Shown: positions 25,505-35,026 of the stretch, one piece after another | How positions within the stretch are numbered: the stretch's first letter is position 1 | Layout: each line of letters starts with the position of its first letter | Source of the DNA: Ruminococcus flavefaciens AE3010 | GTDB lineage: Bacteria > Bacillota > Clostridia > Oscillospirales > Ruminococcaceae | Assembly (NCBI RefSeq): GCF_000526795.1 | Contig: NZ_JAGT01000001.1 | Coordinates: 3,551,640 to 3,615,639, forward strand | Length of the DNA stretch: 64,000 nt | Direction of reading: 5' to 3' | Position numbers and translations under genes: made by a program | Notes under the pieces: generated by a model | Told to the model about the DNA's origin: nothing | Databases searched by the model: none | What the model saw: the letters and a program-made list of their open reading frames with translations, nothing else

Positions 25505-25939
25505 TCATGAAACTGCTATGTCGATAATGTAATCCATTACCTCATAAAAATCAGAAAACGCCAGACATTCTTCTTTTATATCATCATAATTTTCATATTC
25601 ATAGAAAATAAAGGAATCATATCTTTTATCAAAGCATATATGTTTTGAATTATAGTAGCCAAGTATCAGCAATTCATCAGGGACACTGCCATCTGAATAA
25701 TCAAAGTTTATTCTGAATTAATCATTCAGATCGACGCTGAATAATTCACAGTCACCGCCGAATAACACAGCGCCGTTTGACAGCCTCAGAAAGTCCTTGT
25801 AAGACTCGGGAATAACGACATTGGCAGCCTTTTCAAAAGTCTCTATCTGGGAATCAGATGCAGGAGAAGCAAATTCAGACTTCATCCAGTTGTCTTGTAT
25901 CGCTTTTATGCGTTCGATACGTTCTTTCATATCAGACAT
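25505..25939 (-). pseudogene. SMI1/KNR4-family gene interrupted by an in-frame stop
   Basis: Reading from ATG 25939, 73 codons encode the start of a SMI1/KNR4 fold (IPESYKDFLRLSNGAVLF). Then TAA appears at 25720-25718, after which the same frame stays open for 70 more codons (FRINFDYSDGSVPDELLILGYY and onward, ending MDYIIDIAVS) to TGA at 25505. Without the stop the protein would be 144 residues, the normal length. SMI1/KNR4 proteins often serve as immunity proteins against contact-dependent or polymorphic toxins. The start overlaps the ychF stop by 8 bp. A base-call error cannot be excluded. Confidence 0.8.
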
Positions 25940-27026
25940 TGAATCTGAACAGAACTATATCTCCGTCCTGCATAACGTACTCCTTGCCCTCAAGGCGGAC
26001 AAGTCCCTTTTCCTTTGCGGCAGCCATGCTTCCGCAAGCCATAAGGTCGTCGTAGGAGATGACCTCGGCACGGATAAAGCCCTTTTCAAAGTCGGTATGT
26101 ATCTTACCTGCTGCCTGGGGAGCCTTAGTGCCCTTGGTGATAGTCCATGCGCGGACCTCCTGCTTGCCTGCTGTGAGGTAGGAGATAAGTCCCAGAAGCG
26201 CATAGCCCTCCTTGATGATACGATTGAGACCTGATACTTCCAGACCAAGCTCACTGAGGAACATTGCCTTGTCCTCGTCGCCCATATCCGATATCTCAGC
26301 CTCTATCTGTGCGCAGATAGGAAGCACAGCGGAGTGCTCCTCAGCTGCAAGAGCGCATACAGCCTTGTAATTCTCATTTGTGTCTATATTGTTTGTGAAG
26401 TCGTCCTCGCTGAGGTTAGCCGCATAGATAACGGGCTTTGCGGACAGCAGGGGAGTTGACTTAATGAGCTCGCGCTCCTCGTCTGTGAAGTCAAAGCCTC
26501 TTGCGGACTTGCCGTTTTCAAGGTGAGCCTTTAATCTTTCAAGGAACTCAGCCTCCGCAAGGTACTTTTTATCGCCCTTTGCAGCCTTTTTAGCGCGGTC
26601 GATACGTCTTTCAACCATTTCGATATCGGAGAATATGAGCTCCAGATTGATAGTTTCGATGTCGCGGAGAGGATTTATGCTTCCGTCAACGTGAATGATG
26701 TTGGGGTCCTCAAAGCAGCGTACAACGTGAACGATAGCGTCCACCTCACGAATATCCGCAAGGAACTTGTTTCCGAGACCCTCGCCCTTTGAAGCTCCCT
26801 TTACCAGACCTGCGATATCAACGAATTCCAGAGTTGCGGGAGTGAACTTATCAGGCTCGTACATTTCTGCCAGCTTGTCCAGTCTCTCATCGGGAACTGA
26901 TACTATACCTACGTTCTTTTCGATAGTACAGAACGGGTAGTTTGCAGATTCTGCACCTGCGTTTGTGAGTGCGTTGAAAAGTGTGCTTTTGCCCACGTTG
27001 GGCAGACCGACCATACCAAGTTTCAT
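25932..27026 (-). CDS. ychF: Obg-like ATPase YchF
   Basis: 364 residues, the standard length. G1 is GLPNVGKST (residues 7-15), G3 DIAGLVKGASKGEGLG, and the G4 position reads NLSE rather than NKxD, the hallmark that gives YchF its ATP preference. A coiled-coil insertion (about 130-190) and a C-terminal TGS domain follow. YchF binds ribosomes and 26S-like complexes and modulates stress responses; its precise role is unsettled. AAGGTAAGAAATAAAT precedes the ATG. Confidence 0.96.
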   Translation of the reverse strand: MKLGMVGLPNVGKSTLFNALTNAGAESANYPFCTIEKNVGIVSVPDERLDKLAEMYEPDKFTPATLEFVDIAGLVKGASKGEGLGNKFLADIREVDAIVHVVRCFEDPNIIHVDGSINPLRDIETINLELIFSDIEMVERRIDRAKKAAKGDKKYLAEAEFLERLKAHLENGKSARGFDFTDEERELIKSTPLLSAKPVIYAANLSEDDFTNNIDTNENYKAVCALAAEEHSAVLPICAQIEAEISDMGDEDKAMFLSELGLEVSGLNRIIKEGYALLGLISYLTAGKQEVRAWTITKGTKAPQAAGKIHTDFEKGFIRAEVISYDDLMACGSMAAAKEKGLVRLEGKEYVMQDGDIVLFRFNV

Positions 27027-27070
27027 ATTTATTTCTTACCTTTCTTAATCATATACTTTATCATATGTAT

Positions 27071-27089
27071 CCCCGCCGTAAAGGCGGGG
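27071..27089 (-). terminator. Hairpin after the EAL-beta-helix gene
   Basis: CCCCGCC (27071-27077) pairs with GGCGGGG (27083-27089). In the minus direction only a weak T stretch follows, so this is a probable but imperfect terminator. Confidence 0.5.
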
Positions 27090-27098
27090 AAATAATTC

Positions 27099-29837
27099 TT
27101 AATTGCTTGCGTAAGTTATGCGCTTGTTGTTTACAAGTGAGCTTACGGTGGAGTTCTGTATCTGGACATCGCCGCTGTTTGTGCCGATATCCTTTGGATT
27201 TCCTGCGTTGACAGTCATGGACACCTTTGAGTCGATGATAGTGAGATTTCCAGCACCTGCTGCGTCGCCGATGCCTGTTACCTCGTCGCCCTCGGAGTCA
27301 ATAGTAATCTCTGCATTCTTTATCTTAGTGTTCACACTGCCTTTCATAGCACCGATACAGGAGTGCTTGGCGGAACGCATTTTCATATTGATCTTGCCCT
27401 GCTTGATGTAGATGCTGCCCTCGCCGTCTTCGAGAACGCCGATGCCTACTGCCTGAGCGCCTGTGCAGGACATGGTGATGTCAGCTCCCGAGCTTATGGT
27501 AGCAATGCCCTTGCAGCTTCCGATACCTGTTACCTTGATACCCGAGATAGTGATATCCAGCTTGCAGTCCTCGCCGATGTCGATATTGGCGTCGCCGTTG
27601 AAGCTGCCGACAGCAAGACCGTTATGTGAGTACATGAATATCTTTATATTGCCCGAGCGCAGGTCGATATCCGAGTCGTCATCGTTATGGCCGCCGCCTA
27701 TGCACATGGACTCGACGCTGTTGGAGATTATCTCCAGATTTCCGCTGAAATCAATGATTATATCGCCGTAGCCGTGGTCGTAGTCGTTGCCGATACCGAT
27801 TCCCTCAGAGGCATAGCAGTCGATAGTCAGGTCGCCCTTGCCGCCCAGTACGAACTGGGAGCCCATAGGTACATAGATGCCCGAGTAGCTCAGCTTGTTG
27901 GTCTTGACAACATTGAGCTCCAGGCGTGCGTACTCGCCCACGGTGATAGTTGGCTTGCTGTTGCCGCTTATGATGTTGCAGTTCTTCAGGGTCAGCTCGC
28001 AGCTGTGATTGTCCATGATGGAGATATTCATCTTCACGGGCTTGTCGGGATCGCCGACTATAGTGAGCTTGCTCTGATAAACGTGGATATCGGTGTATTT
28101 TTCCAGCGCCAGCTTCAGCAGATCGATCTCCGTGTCGTTCTGGGCTGCGTATATCTTCTTTACGCCGCCGGGACGTGTTTCGAGATTGGTCTTGATTATC
28201 TCGTCCTTTATATCTGCGGAAATGCTGTTGAGGAGCAGGGGCTTTGGCTTCGATGTGTAATAGCCCTGCACAAGGTCAACTCCGAGACGGATAACGGTTT
28301 TCAGCTCCTGCACTGTCTCAACGCCCTCAGCAAGGGATTTGAGCTGATTCTCGTGGCAGAACTCGATAACAGATGTTACCAGCTGCTGCTTTTTCAGATC
28401 GTTCTGGATATCGCTTATGAGTGAACGGTCTATCTTGATGTAATCCGGTGAATAGTGCAGCAGATTGGACGAGTTGGAATAGCCTGTGCCGTAGTCGTCG
28501 ATAGCAAGCGTGGTATGTGCGAAGCCGCAGCGCTTTTTGAGCAGCTCTATGCTCTCGGCTGTAGCCGCAGATTCCTCCACTATCTCGATGACTGTCTTTT
28601 CAAGGAGCTCGCCGTATGTAAGGTACAGCTCGTTGAAGTCCTCGTCGCTGAGGAGATTGTTTGAAAGGCAGTTTATAAAGAGCTTGCGGTTTTCAAATAC
28701 CTGCTGATTATCGCTGAGGAGCTTCATGGTGTTGAAGAAGGTCAGCTTCTCGATAGCATACAGGTCATTCTGAGCGGCAGCTATTTTCAGTATCTGATTG
28801 GGAGTCATCTTTATATCGCCGATGGTTCTCATGAGAGCCTCATAGCCCACTATCTCGCCCTTCTGGGTCTCAACGATAGGCTGTAGGTGATAGGTGAGGA
28901 GATTCTCCTGCACGATACGTGAAAAGGTCTGTGCATTGCGGTAGGAGTCCTTTTCGTGGACGTAGTTTTCCTCCGAGAACCAGTTGATAACGGCTCGTTT
29001 TGCGGTCTTGGCTTCAAAGAGAGCAAATTCCGAATAATTCACCAGCATATTGAAGTCCGAGGCTTCCTCGGGATAGGAAGCGCAGCCTATGGACAGACTT
29101 ATCCTGCTCTTGTCGGAGATGTCGATTATCTCGCCGAAATCGTCAGTGAGGATACAGTTCTGCACAGCCTCGTCCATGCTGTTGAGGATATTGTATATGC
29201 TCATCTTGTCGCTGTCGCAGAAGAAAACGCATATCTCATAGTTGGATTTTGAGCCGATTATGAGAGTATCGCTGGCAAAGCCTTTCAGCGCTTCCGCAAC
29301 TGATGTGATACAGCTGTTGGTGTTGTCAACAGTTAGATATGAGCCCAGCTTGTCTATGCCGTTTATGTAGATAGTGGCAAGGCAGCCGTGCTGTATATCG
29401 GTGAGTATCTGCTTTATTTTCTGTGAGAACGACGGGAATGAGGGCAGTCTTGTAATGGGATCGTACTCCACAAAGGCTTTTTTGTCGCTGAGCTCTGTGA
29501 TCTGGCGGGTGAAGTCCTGAATAAAGCCCAGCCATTCGTCGCTGCTCTCATAGATGTTCATTTTTATATAACGAGTTGTATTTCCGTCAGTAAACTTGTA
29601 AATATGCTTCTGCCCCTCTAAAGGGCATTTTGAGATCTTTTCAAGAAGATTGAAGAACTCGAATTCGTTGATCTTTTCACTCGGGCAGCCGAGCATATGA
29701 CAGGCGGATGAATCAAGATATGCAGCCTTGTCCTTTGCGATGTATGTAAACGCACCAATATTACCGACAAACTGCTGGAATACCTGCCAATCATGGCTTA
29801 ACACGGGCGGAGTCTGGCTAAAATCAAAAATACTCAT
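27099..29837 (-). CDS. Cyclic-di-GMP phosphodiesterase (EAL) fused to a beta-helix domain
   Basis: Start ATG 29837 with AAAGGAG five nt upstream; a GTG two codons earlier overlaps that site. 912 residues, with no signal peptide or membrane segment. Order: PAS-like region (about 15-115), degenerate GGDEF domain (about 120-290, with SNYEI in place of GGDEF), EAL domain (about 300-540), then about 320 residues of repeating short strands and Gly/Asp turns (IGIGNDYDHGYGDIIIDF, GSGNI-type units) that look like a right-handed parallel beta-helix. The EAL catalytic set is intact: EALMR 333-337, DDYGTGYS 447-454, EGVET 504-508, QGYY 524-527. It should hydrolyse c-di-GMP in the cytosol. The helix resembles carbohydrate-binding helices of secreted proteins, which makes its place here odd. 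Confidence 0.85.
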   Translation of the reverse strand: MSIFDFSQTPPVLSHDWQVFQQFVGNIGAFTYIAKDKAAYLDSSACHMLGCPSEKINEFEFFNLLEKISKCPLEGQKHIYKFTDGNTTRYIKMNIYESSDEWLGFIQDFTRQITELSDKKAFVEYDPITRLPSFPSFSQKIKQILTDIQHGCLATIYINGIDKLGSYLTVDNTNSCITSVAEALKGFASDTLIIGSKSNYEICVFFCDSDKMSIYNILNSMDEAVQNCILTDDFGEIIDISDKSRISLSIGCASYPEEASDFNMLVNYSEFALFEAKTAKRAVINWFSEENYVHEKDSYRNAQTFSRIVQENLLTYHLQPIVETQKGEIVGYEALMRTIGDIKMTPNQILKIAAAQNDLYAIEKLTFFNTMKLLSDNQQVFENRKLFINCLSNNLLSDEDFNELYLTYGELLEKTVIEIVEESAATAESIELLKKRCGFAHTTLAIDDYGTGYSNSSNLLHYSPDYIKIDRSLISDIQNDLKKQQLVTSVIEFCHENQLKSLAEGVETVQELKTVIRLGVDLVQGYYTSKPKPLLLNSISADIKDEIIKTNLETRPGGVKKIYAAQNDTEIDLLKLALEKYTDIHVYQSKLTIVGDPDKPVKMNISIMDNHSCELTLKNCNIISGNSKPTITVGEYARLELNVVKTNKLSYSGIYVPMGSQFVLGGKGDLTIDCYASEGIGIGNDYDHGYGDIIIDFSGNLEIISNSVESMCIGGGHNDDDSDIDLRSGNIKIFMYSHNGLAVGSFNGDANIDIGEDCKLDITISGIKVTGIGSCKGIATISSGADITMSCTGAQAVGIGVLEDGEGSIYIKQGKINMKMRSAKHSCIGAMKGSVNTKIKNAEITIDSEGDEVTGIGDAAGAGNLTIIDSKVSMTVNAGNPKDIGTNSGDVQIQNSTVSSLVNNKRITYASN

Positions 29838-30018
29838 ACTCACTCCTTTTTGCTTGCGGATACAAAGGATATTTCCGCAGCGTGCCTGACTTCTGACGGT
29901 GAACAGGCGACCGTGATAACGTACATTTTATACTCTTTTATTATACCACATATTTTTTAAAATAGCAAGACTCGCGGTGAAAACAATAATGTAAATTTTC
30001 TGCGTTATTGAGCACAAA

Positions 30019-30042
30019 AAAGCCGCCATTTCAGGCGGCTTT
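30019..30042 (-). terminator. Terminator of the dgt-dnaG-rpoD operon
   Basis: AAAGCCGCC (30019-30027) pairs with GGCGGCTTT (30034-30042); TTTTTTG follows in the minus direction, 21 bp beyond the rpoD stop. Confidence 0.92.
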
Positions 30043-30062
30043 CGGAAATACTGATATATGTA

Positions 30063-31142
30063 TCAGTCAAGGAAGTCCTTGACCTTTTTGCTTCTGCTTG
30101 GGTGACGGAGCTTTCTCAGCGCCTTTGCCTCTATCTGGCGGATACGCTCACGGGTTACGTCAAAGCGCTGTCCGACCTCTTCGAGGGTACGGGACTTGCC
30201 GTCTTCAAGACCGAAGCGGAGCTTCAATACCTTAGCCTCGCGGTCTGTAAGTGTAGCAAGCACCTCGTTGAGCTGCTCTTTGAGAAGAGTATGTGAAGCT
30301 GCCTCAGCAGGTGCGGGAGCGTCATCATCGGGGATAAAGTCGCCGAGGTGGCTGTCCTCCTCCTCACCGATAGGAGTTTCAAGGGATACAGGGTCCTGAG
30401 CCACACGCATGATCTCACGAACCTTGTCCACAGGCATATTGAGCTTGTCTGCTATCTCCTCGGGGCTCGGGTCATGACCGTTCTCATGGAGAAGCTGGCT
30501 GGAGACCTTCTTTACCTTGGTGATAGTCTCTACCATATGAACGGGGATACGGATAGTTCTTGCCTGATCGGCAATAGCACGGGTTATAGCCTGTCTTATC
30601 CACCATGTTGCGTATGTGGAGAACTTGAAGCCCTTGGTGTAGTCGAACTTTTCAACGGCCTTGATAAGACCAAGATTTCCCTCCTGAATGAGGTCCAGGA
30701 ACTGCATGCCTCTGCCCACGTACTTCTTGGCGATAGAAACAACGAGACGGAGATTTGCTTCGGACAGTCTCTTCTTTGCGTAGGGGTCGCCCTTTGCCAT
30801 TCTCTGAGCAAGCTCGATCTCTTCCTCTGTTGTAAGGAGCGGTACACGACCGATCTCCTTGAGGTAGATCTTTACAGGGTCATCAATGGCGATACCCTCT
30901 GTGGAGAGAGCCATTTCAAGGTCGTCTGTCATATTTGAATCGAGACCAATCTTCAGGTCGGCGTCAAGGTTCATATCCTCGACGATCTCGATATTGAGGT
31001 TTTCGCAGTTGTCATAGAAGGTATTTATCTGGTCGACGTCAAAGTCAAGCTCCTCCAGAGCGTCGGTTATCTCCTTTGTGGTGAGCTTTCCGTTAGTCTT
31101 GCCCTGTTCAATAAGGGCTTCGATGGTGTTCTTTTTTTCCAT
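30063..31142 (-). CDS. rpoD: Primary sigma factor RpoD (SigA)
   Basis: 359 residues, short N-terminal region 1.1 as usual in Firmicutes. Region 1.2 begins near 85, region 2 contains [19 protein letters not shown] with the -10 recognition and melting residues, region 3 follows, and region 4.2 ends in [29 protein letters not shown], which reads the -35 box. The many TTGACA-17-TATAAT promoters in this window fit this factor. It is the last gene of the operon, 13 bp after dnaG, with a strong terminator behind it. Confidence 0.98.
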   Translation of the reverse strand: MEKKNTIEALIEQGKTNGKLTTKEITDALEELDFDVDQINTFYDNCENLNIEIVEDMNLDADLKIGLDSNMTDDLEMALSTEGIAIDDPVKIYLKEIGRVPLLTTEEEIELAQRMAKGDPYAKKRLSEANLRLVVSIAKKYVGRGMQFLDLIQEGNLGLIKAVEKFDYTKGFKFSTYATWWIRQAITRAIADQARTIRIPVHMVETITKVKKVSSQLLHENGHDPSPEEIADKLNMPVDKVREIMRVAQDPVSLETPIGEEEDSHLGDFIPDDDAPAPAEAASHTLLKEQLNEVLATLTDREAKVLKLRFGLEDGKSRTLEEVGQRFDVTRERIRQIEAKALRKLRHPSRSKKVKDFLD

Positions 31143-31155
31143 ATTTTATATCCTC

Positions 31156-32892
31156 CTATTTGTTTTTGGAGCGGAAAAGCTTCAGCAGCTCGTCGTTGCT
31201 GAGCTCTCCCTCTGCCTTGGGTGTGCTGCTTTTCAGTACCTGCGCACAGTCTGCGACAACGTCACGTGTTACGGCGACTTCGCGCTTTTTAGCTGCTATT
31301 CCGCTTATTCTTCCCATTTCCTCCGTGGAAAATTCATCGGAGAGAAGTGAAAGGGAGAATTTGTCGGAATTTTTCATTCGCTCCAGAAGCGCTCTGTAGA
31401 CCTTTTTATTGAATGCGGTCACGAAGCACTCGGGGGGCGCCAGCTGCTGAACGTCCTCATATTCCTGAGGGCGGGTGAGCAGGTAGCTGATTATAGTCTC
31501 CTCGGCGCGGGCTTCTCTCTTGTTTGAAACTGCGTCGGGGTTGATATCGTCGCGTATGTACGAGGTCTGCGCCTTAATGGCGCGCCACTCGTTCTTCTTG
31601 GCACTCTTGCTGTTCTTTTGCAGCATGGTGTCAATGTGAGTTTTAAGCACCTGTACGGGAATATCGCACTTCTTGGACGTTCTGGAGATGTACACCTCCC
31701 GTTCAAGGGGCGATTCTATGCCTGCAAGTACCTTTGCTGTGCGTTTGAGGAGCTCCACACGACCTATCTCAGTGGTCAGGTCAAGACCGTCCTCACACTT
31801 ATCCAGCATGAAATCGTTGGCGTCGTTGGAGCTGTCAATGAGCATACGGAAGCGGTCTCTGCCGAACTTCTTGATGTACTCGTCGGGATCCTTTGCGCCC
31901 TCCATGTGGAGTATCTTGGTGCGAAGACCAACGTCTGCAAAGTGGTTGATAGCCTTTTGTGTAGCCTTTTGTCCTGCGCCGTCGCTGTCGTAGGCGACTA
32001 TTACTTCCTCGGCGTAGTGGCTTATGAGCCGCGCCTGATCGGGAGTTATAGCAGTTCCGAGGGTGGCGACCACGTTCTCGAAGCCTGCCTGATTGACGGC
32101 TATAACGTCCATATATCCCTCACAGAGTATCAGACGCTTGGCGTTGGAGTTCTTTGCGAAGTTCATGGAGAACAGGTTAGAGCCCTTGTCGAATACGGGA
32201 GTTTTGCCCGTGTTCAGGTATTTTGGCTGGGAGTCGTCAAGGACTCGTCCGCCGAAGCCTATTATATTGCCCCGCAGGTCAACGATTGGGAACATGACCC
32301 TTTTGCGGAACATATCGAAGGTGCGTCCGTTTTTCATGCCTGCAAGCCATGCATCAGCCATTTCCTCGTCGGAGTAGCCCTTTGAGCGCAGCAGGTCTGT
32401 CAGCTCGTTCCATGAGTCGGAAGCGTAGCCGAGACCGTACTTCTTTATGGTCTGTGGAGTTAGCTTGCGGTTTGCGAAATATTGCAGCCCTGTCTTGTCC
32501 TTGCCCTTGAAAAGGTTGGTGAAGTAGTAATTGGCGGCAATGCGGTTCATCTCATAGATACGGGTCTTGCGCTTTGCGTAGCCGCTGTCCTTGCTGCCGT
32601 AGGCAGGGACTTCCATGCCTGCCCTCTGGGCTAAAAGCTTGACAGCCTCGGGGAAGGTCAGGTTCTCGATCTTCATTATGAAGGTGATAACGTCGCCGCC
32701 TGCGCCGCAGCCGAAGCAGTAGAAGTTCTGTGTATCGGTGAAAATGGTGCAGGAGGGCGTCTTTTCCGAATGAAAAGGGCATGAGCAGACGTAGTTGCGC
32801 CCTCGTCTTATGACGTTGACGTAGCCGCCCATGACTGTCTCGATAGGGTTGGCATTTCGCAGATTATAGAGAAATTCGTCGTTCTGAGGCAT
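31156..32892 (-). CDS. dnaG: DNA primase DnaG
   Basis: 578 residues. An N-terminal CHC2 zinc finger (CPFH near 39-42, then CFGC near 59-62) binds template. The catalytic core has a TOPRIM domain with LCEGYMDVIA near 258-267 and the AYDSDGAG acidic motif near 304-311. The C-terminal region (about 430-578) is the helicase-binding domain. It synthesises RNA primers at the replication fork. It lies between dgt (8 bp) and rpoD (13 bp), the classic macromolecular-synthesis arrangement. Confidence 0.97.
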   Translation of the reverse strand: MPQNDEFLYNLRNANPIETVMGGYVNVIRRGRNYVCSCPFHSEKTPSCTIFTDTQNFYCFGCGAGGDVITFIMKIENLTFPEAVKLLAQRAGMEVPAYGSKDSGYAKRKTRIYEMNRIAANYYFTNLFKGKDKTGLQYFANRKLTPQTIKKYGLGYASDSWNELTDLLRSKGYSDEEMADAWLAGMKNGRTFDMFRKRVMFPIVDLRGNIIGFGGRVLDDSQPKYLNTGKTPVFDKGSNLFSMNFAKNSNAKRLILCEGYMDVIAVNQAGFENVVATLGTAITPDQARLISHYAEEVIVAYDSDGAGQKATQKAINHFADVGLRTKILHMEGAKDPDEYIKKFGRDRFRMLIDSSNDANDFMLDKCEDGLDLTTEIGRVELLKRTAKVLAGIESPLEREVYISRTSKKCDIPVQVLKTHIDTMLQKNSKSAKKNEWRAIKAQTSYIRDDINPDAVSNKREARAEETIISYLLTRPQEYEDVQQLAPPECFVTAFNKKVYRALLERMKNSDKFSLSLLSDEFSTEEMGRISGIAAKKREVAVTRDVVADCAQVLKSSTPKAEGELSNDELLKLFRSKNK

Positions 32893-32900
32893 ATCCTACC

Positions 32901-33896
32901 TCACTTCCAGAATTTCGGCACGAAAAGCTCGGTGTAAAGGTCAACGGCGTACTCGTCGCTCATTCCCGATATGTAGTCGCAGACGGCTCTGTCGGGGTCG
33001 GCAATTTTGATTATATTGCGGTATTCCTCGGGGAGCTTGTCCGTGTGCTCGATGAAGTAAGCGTAGAGCTTGCGCACCAGCTGTTCAGCCTTGCCCTCCT
33101 CCTGCTTGGCAGAGGGATTGGTGTAGACCTTCTCGAACATGAAGCGCTTGAGCTCGTCGTGAGCCTTTCGTATATCGGGCGCAAAATCTATATCCACAGC
33201 TCCGTGCCCGATAACGGAGGCTATGAGAGTAGTTATTCTCTTGGTCTTGGTATTTCCGAGGGCTATAACGCAGCTTCTCGGCAGGTCGTTTGGTGAGAGT
33301 ATGCCTGCGCGGATAGAGTCCTCGATATCGTGGTTTATGTAGGCGATAGTGTCCGCAAGTCGGACAATATTGCCCTCTTTGGTATCAGCCACCATGTTTG
33401 TGTGGCAGAGTATGCCGTTTCTTACGGCGTGGGTAAGGTTGAGCCCCTTGCCCTTTTTTTCAAGGACTTCCACCACGCGCACGCTCTGCTCGTAGTGCTT
33501 GAAGCCGTGAGGGCATATCTCGTTGAGAGTGCGCTCACCGCAGTGACCGAAAGGGGAGTGTCCTAAGTCGTGTCCGAGAGCTATAGCCTCAGTGAGGTCC
33601 TCGTTAAGGCGCATACCTCTGGAAATAGTTCTTGCTATCTGTGATACCTCAAGGGTATGTGTAAGCCGTGTTCTGTAGTGGTCTCCCACAGGGGACAGAA
33701 AGACCTGAGTCTTACGCTTTAGTCTGCGGAATGAGTTGCAGTGGAGAATACGGTCGCGGTCTCGCTGGAACTCGGTGCGGTAGGGGCACTTGTCCTCATA
33801 GCGTTCACGCTTGGTGCCGACCTCGTCTACGCTGGCGCAGGCGTATTTGCTGAGCATACCTGCTTCGCTTATCTCGATCTGTTCGCGTACTGTCAT
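32901..33896 (-). CDS. dgt: dGTP triphosphohydrolase-like HD protein
   Basis: 331 residues. The HD metal motif is visible as HTLEVSQIARTI, then GHDLGHSPFGHCGE, and a distal Asp in RLADTIAYINHDIED. Members hydrolyse dNTPs to nucleoside and triphosphate and help keep the precursor pool balanced. It is the first gene of the dgt-dnaG-rpoD operon, as in many Clostridia, which ties dNTP supply to priming. GGGGG lies 8-9 nt before the ATG. Confidence 0.92.
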   Translation of the reverse strand: MTVREQIEISEAGMLSKYACASVDEVGTKRERYEDKCPYRTEFQRDRDRILHCNSFRRLKRKTQVFLSPVGDHYRTRLTHTLEVSQIARTISRGMRLNEDLTEAIALGHDLGHSPFGHCGERTLNEICPHGFKHYEQSVRVVEVLEKKGKGLNLTHAVRNGILCHTNMVADTKEGNIVRLADTIAYINHDIEDSIRAGILSPNDLPRSCVIALGNTKTKRITTLIASVIGHGAVDIDFAPDIRKAHDELKRFMFEKVYTNPSAKQEEGKAEQLVRKLYAYFIEHTDKLPEEYRNIIKIADPDRAVCDYISGMSDEYAVDLYTELFVPKFWK

Positions 33897-33916
33897 ACAA
33901 ATATCCCCCTTGCTGC

Positions 33917-33945
33917 AGAAAAAATTTAGCGGATAATATTCCGCT
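33917..33945 (-). terminator. Terminator-like hairpin in the leader of dgt-dnaG-rpoD
   Basis: On the minus strand AGCGGA-atatta-TCCGCT (33945-33928) is followed by AAATTTTTT, and the dgt ribosome site comes right after. It could end upstream transcription or attenuate the operon. Confidence 0.5.
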
Positions 33946-33998
33946 GAAAAATGCCTACATAATACTTATACTAAAACGGGACAAAAAACCCTTTATTT

Positions 33999-34640
33999 TT
34001 ATTGTGAAATTTTTTTCACAGAGGAGAAATCCTCAAAAAGCTCTCCCATATCCACAATTTCGGCAGTTCCGTTGGTGACCTCGGTGAGCTCCTTTGTGAG
34101 AGTTTCAAGCTTTTCCGACAGCGCCAGTATTTCCAGAACTACATCGCTTCCAAAGTCGGAATTAACGGTGATAGTCTCGTAATTGGGCAGAAGATAGGAG
34201 ATCTTGCCGTACATACCGTAGTCTGCGGTTATTTTCAGACGGTGACACAGGCACATATCCATGATGTGAGCTGCATCGCAGGCAAGTGAAGCTGCATGGG
34301 AATAGGCTCTCACAAGTCCGCCGCCGCCGAGAAGTATGCCGCCGAAATATCTTGTAACTACCACGCATACATCGGTGAGACCGCGTTTTTTCAGCACGTC
34401 CAGTACGGGAACTCCCGCAGTGCCCTGTGGTTCTCCGTCGTCTGAATATCGGGAAATATTGTCCTCGCGGAGAATATATGCGTAAACGTTGTGCTTGGCC
34501 TTGCGGTGCTCGGCTTTTATGGAATTTATAAAGGCTACCGCCTCGTCGTTTGTCTTAACAGGGGAGATATAGCCGATGAACTCCGAGCGTTTTTCTATGA
34601 ACGAAGCCTTGGCATTTTCGGAAATTGTCAGATAGTTCAT
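33999..34640 (-). CDS. yigZ: YigZ/IMPACT-family protein
   Basis: 213 residues. The N-terminal UPF0029 (Impact) domain shows the typical KRSEFIGYISPV start, the DGEPQGTAG motif and the VVTRYFGGILLGGGGLVRAY segment; a smaller DUF1949 domain fills the C-terminus (about 140-205). Eukaryotic IMPACT modulates GCN2; the bacterial role is unknown, though ribosome binding is suggested by fold. It lies 48 bp downstream of rpmE with a terminator between, so it is probably transcribed separately or by read-through. Confidence 0.93.
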   Translation of the reverse strand: MNYLTISENAKASFIEKRSEFIGYISPVKTNDEAVAFINSIKAEHRKAKHNVYAYILREDNISRYSDDGEPQGTAGVPVLDVLKKRGLTDVCVVVTRYFGGILLGGGGLVRAYSHAASLACDAAHIMDMCLCHRLKITADYGMYGKISYLLPNYETITVNSDFGSDVVLEILALSEKLETLTKELTEVTNGTAEIVDMGELFEDFSSVKKISQ

Positions 34641-34660
34641 AATACTTACCTATGTACGAA

Positions 34661-34683
34661 AAGCCCCGTCATTGACGGGGCTT
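34661..34683 (-). terminator. Terminator of rpmE
   Basis: AAGCCCCGTC (34661-34670) pairs with GACGGGGCTT (34674-34683) around a 3-nt loop, followed by TTCG in the minus direction. The T tract is short. Confidence 0.75.
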
Positions 34684-34688
34684 GTGGA

Positions 34689-34901
34689 TTACTTGTCCAT
34701 ATTGAAACGCTTCTTGAATCTGTCAACACGTCCGCCTGTATCAACAAGCTTCTGCTTACCGGTATAGAAAGGATGGCACTTTGAGCAGATTTCAACCTTG
34801 ATGTTTTCCTTTGTAGACATAGTCTCGATCACGTTACCGCAGTGGCAGGTAATTGTGGTCTTCTTGAACTCAGGATGGATTCCCTCTTTCACGATTTTCA
34901 C
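34689..34901 (-). CDS. rpmE: Ribosomal protein L31 (zinc-binding type)
   Basis: 70 residues. The sequence begins [12 protein letters not shown] and carries four zinc ligands, CHCG near 19-22 and CSKC near 38-41, so this is the C+ form rather than the zinc-independent paralogue. It forms part of the 50S central protuberance and bridges to the 30S head. AAAGGAG precedes the start. It is monocistronic with its own terminator. Confidence 0.97.
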   Translation of the reverse strand: MKIVKEGIHPEFKKTTITCHCGNVIETMSTKENIKVEICSKCHPFYTGKQKLVDTGGRVDRFKKRFNMDK

Positions 34902-35026
34902 TCCTTTATATTAATTTGTAGATCGTGCAGCCCATCAGTTCCTTTAGACAGTAGTGCCGAATATACATTACAGTAATATATTATATCACACTGTGCCGTG
35001 TGTGTCAAGCCCTTTTTGACTTTATT

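Noticed and set aside
27687..28424. 245-codon plus-strand frame opposite the EAL-beta-helix gene
   Set aside because: The minus-strand gene has clear EAL motifs over the same stretch; the plus frame matches nothing and lacks a ribosome site.
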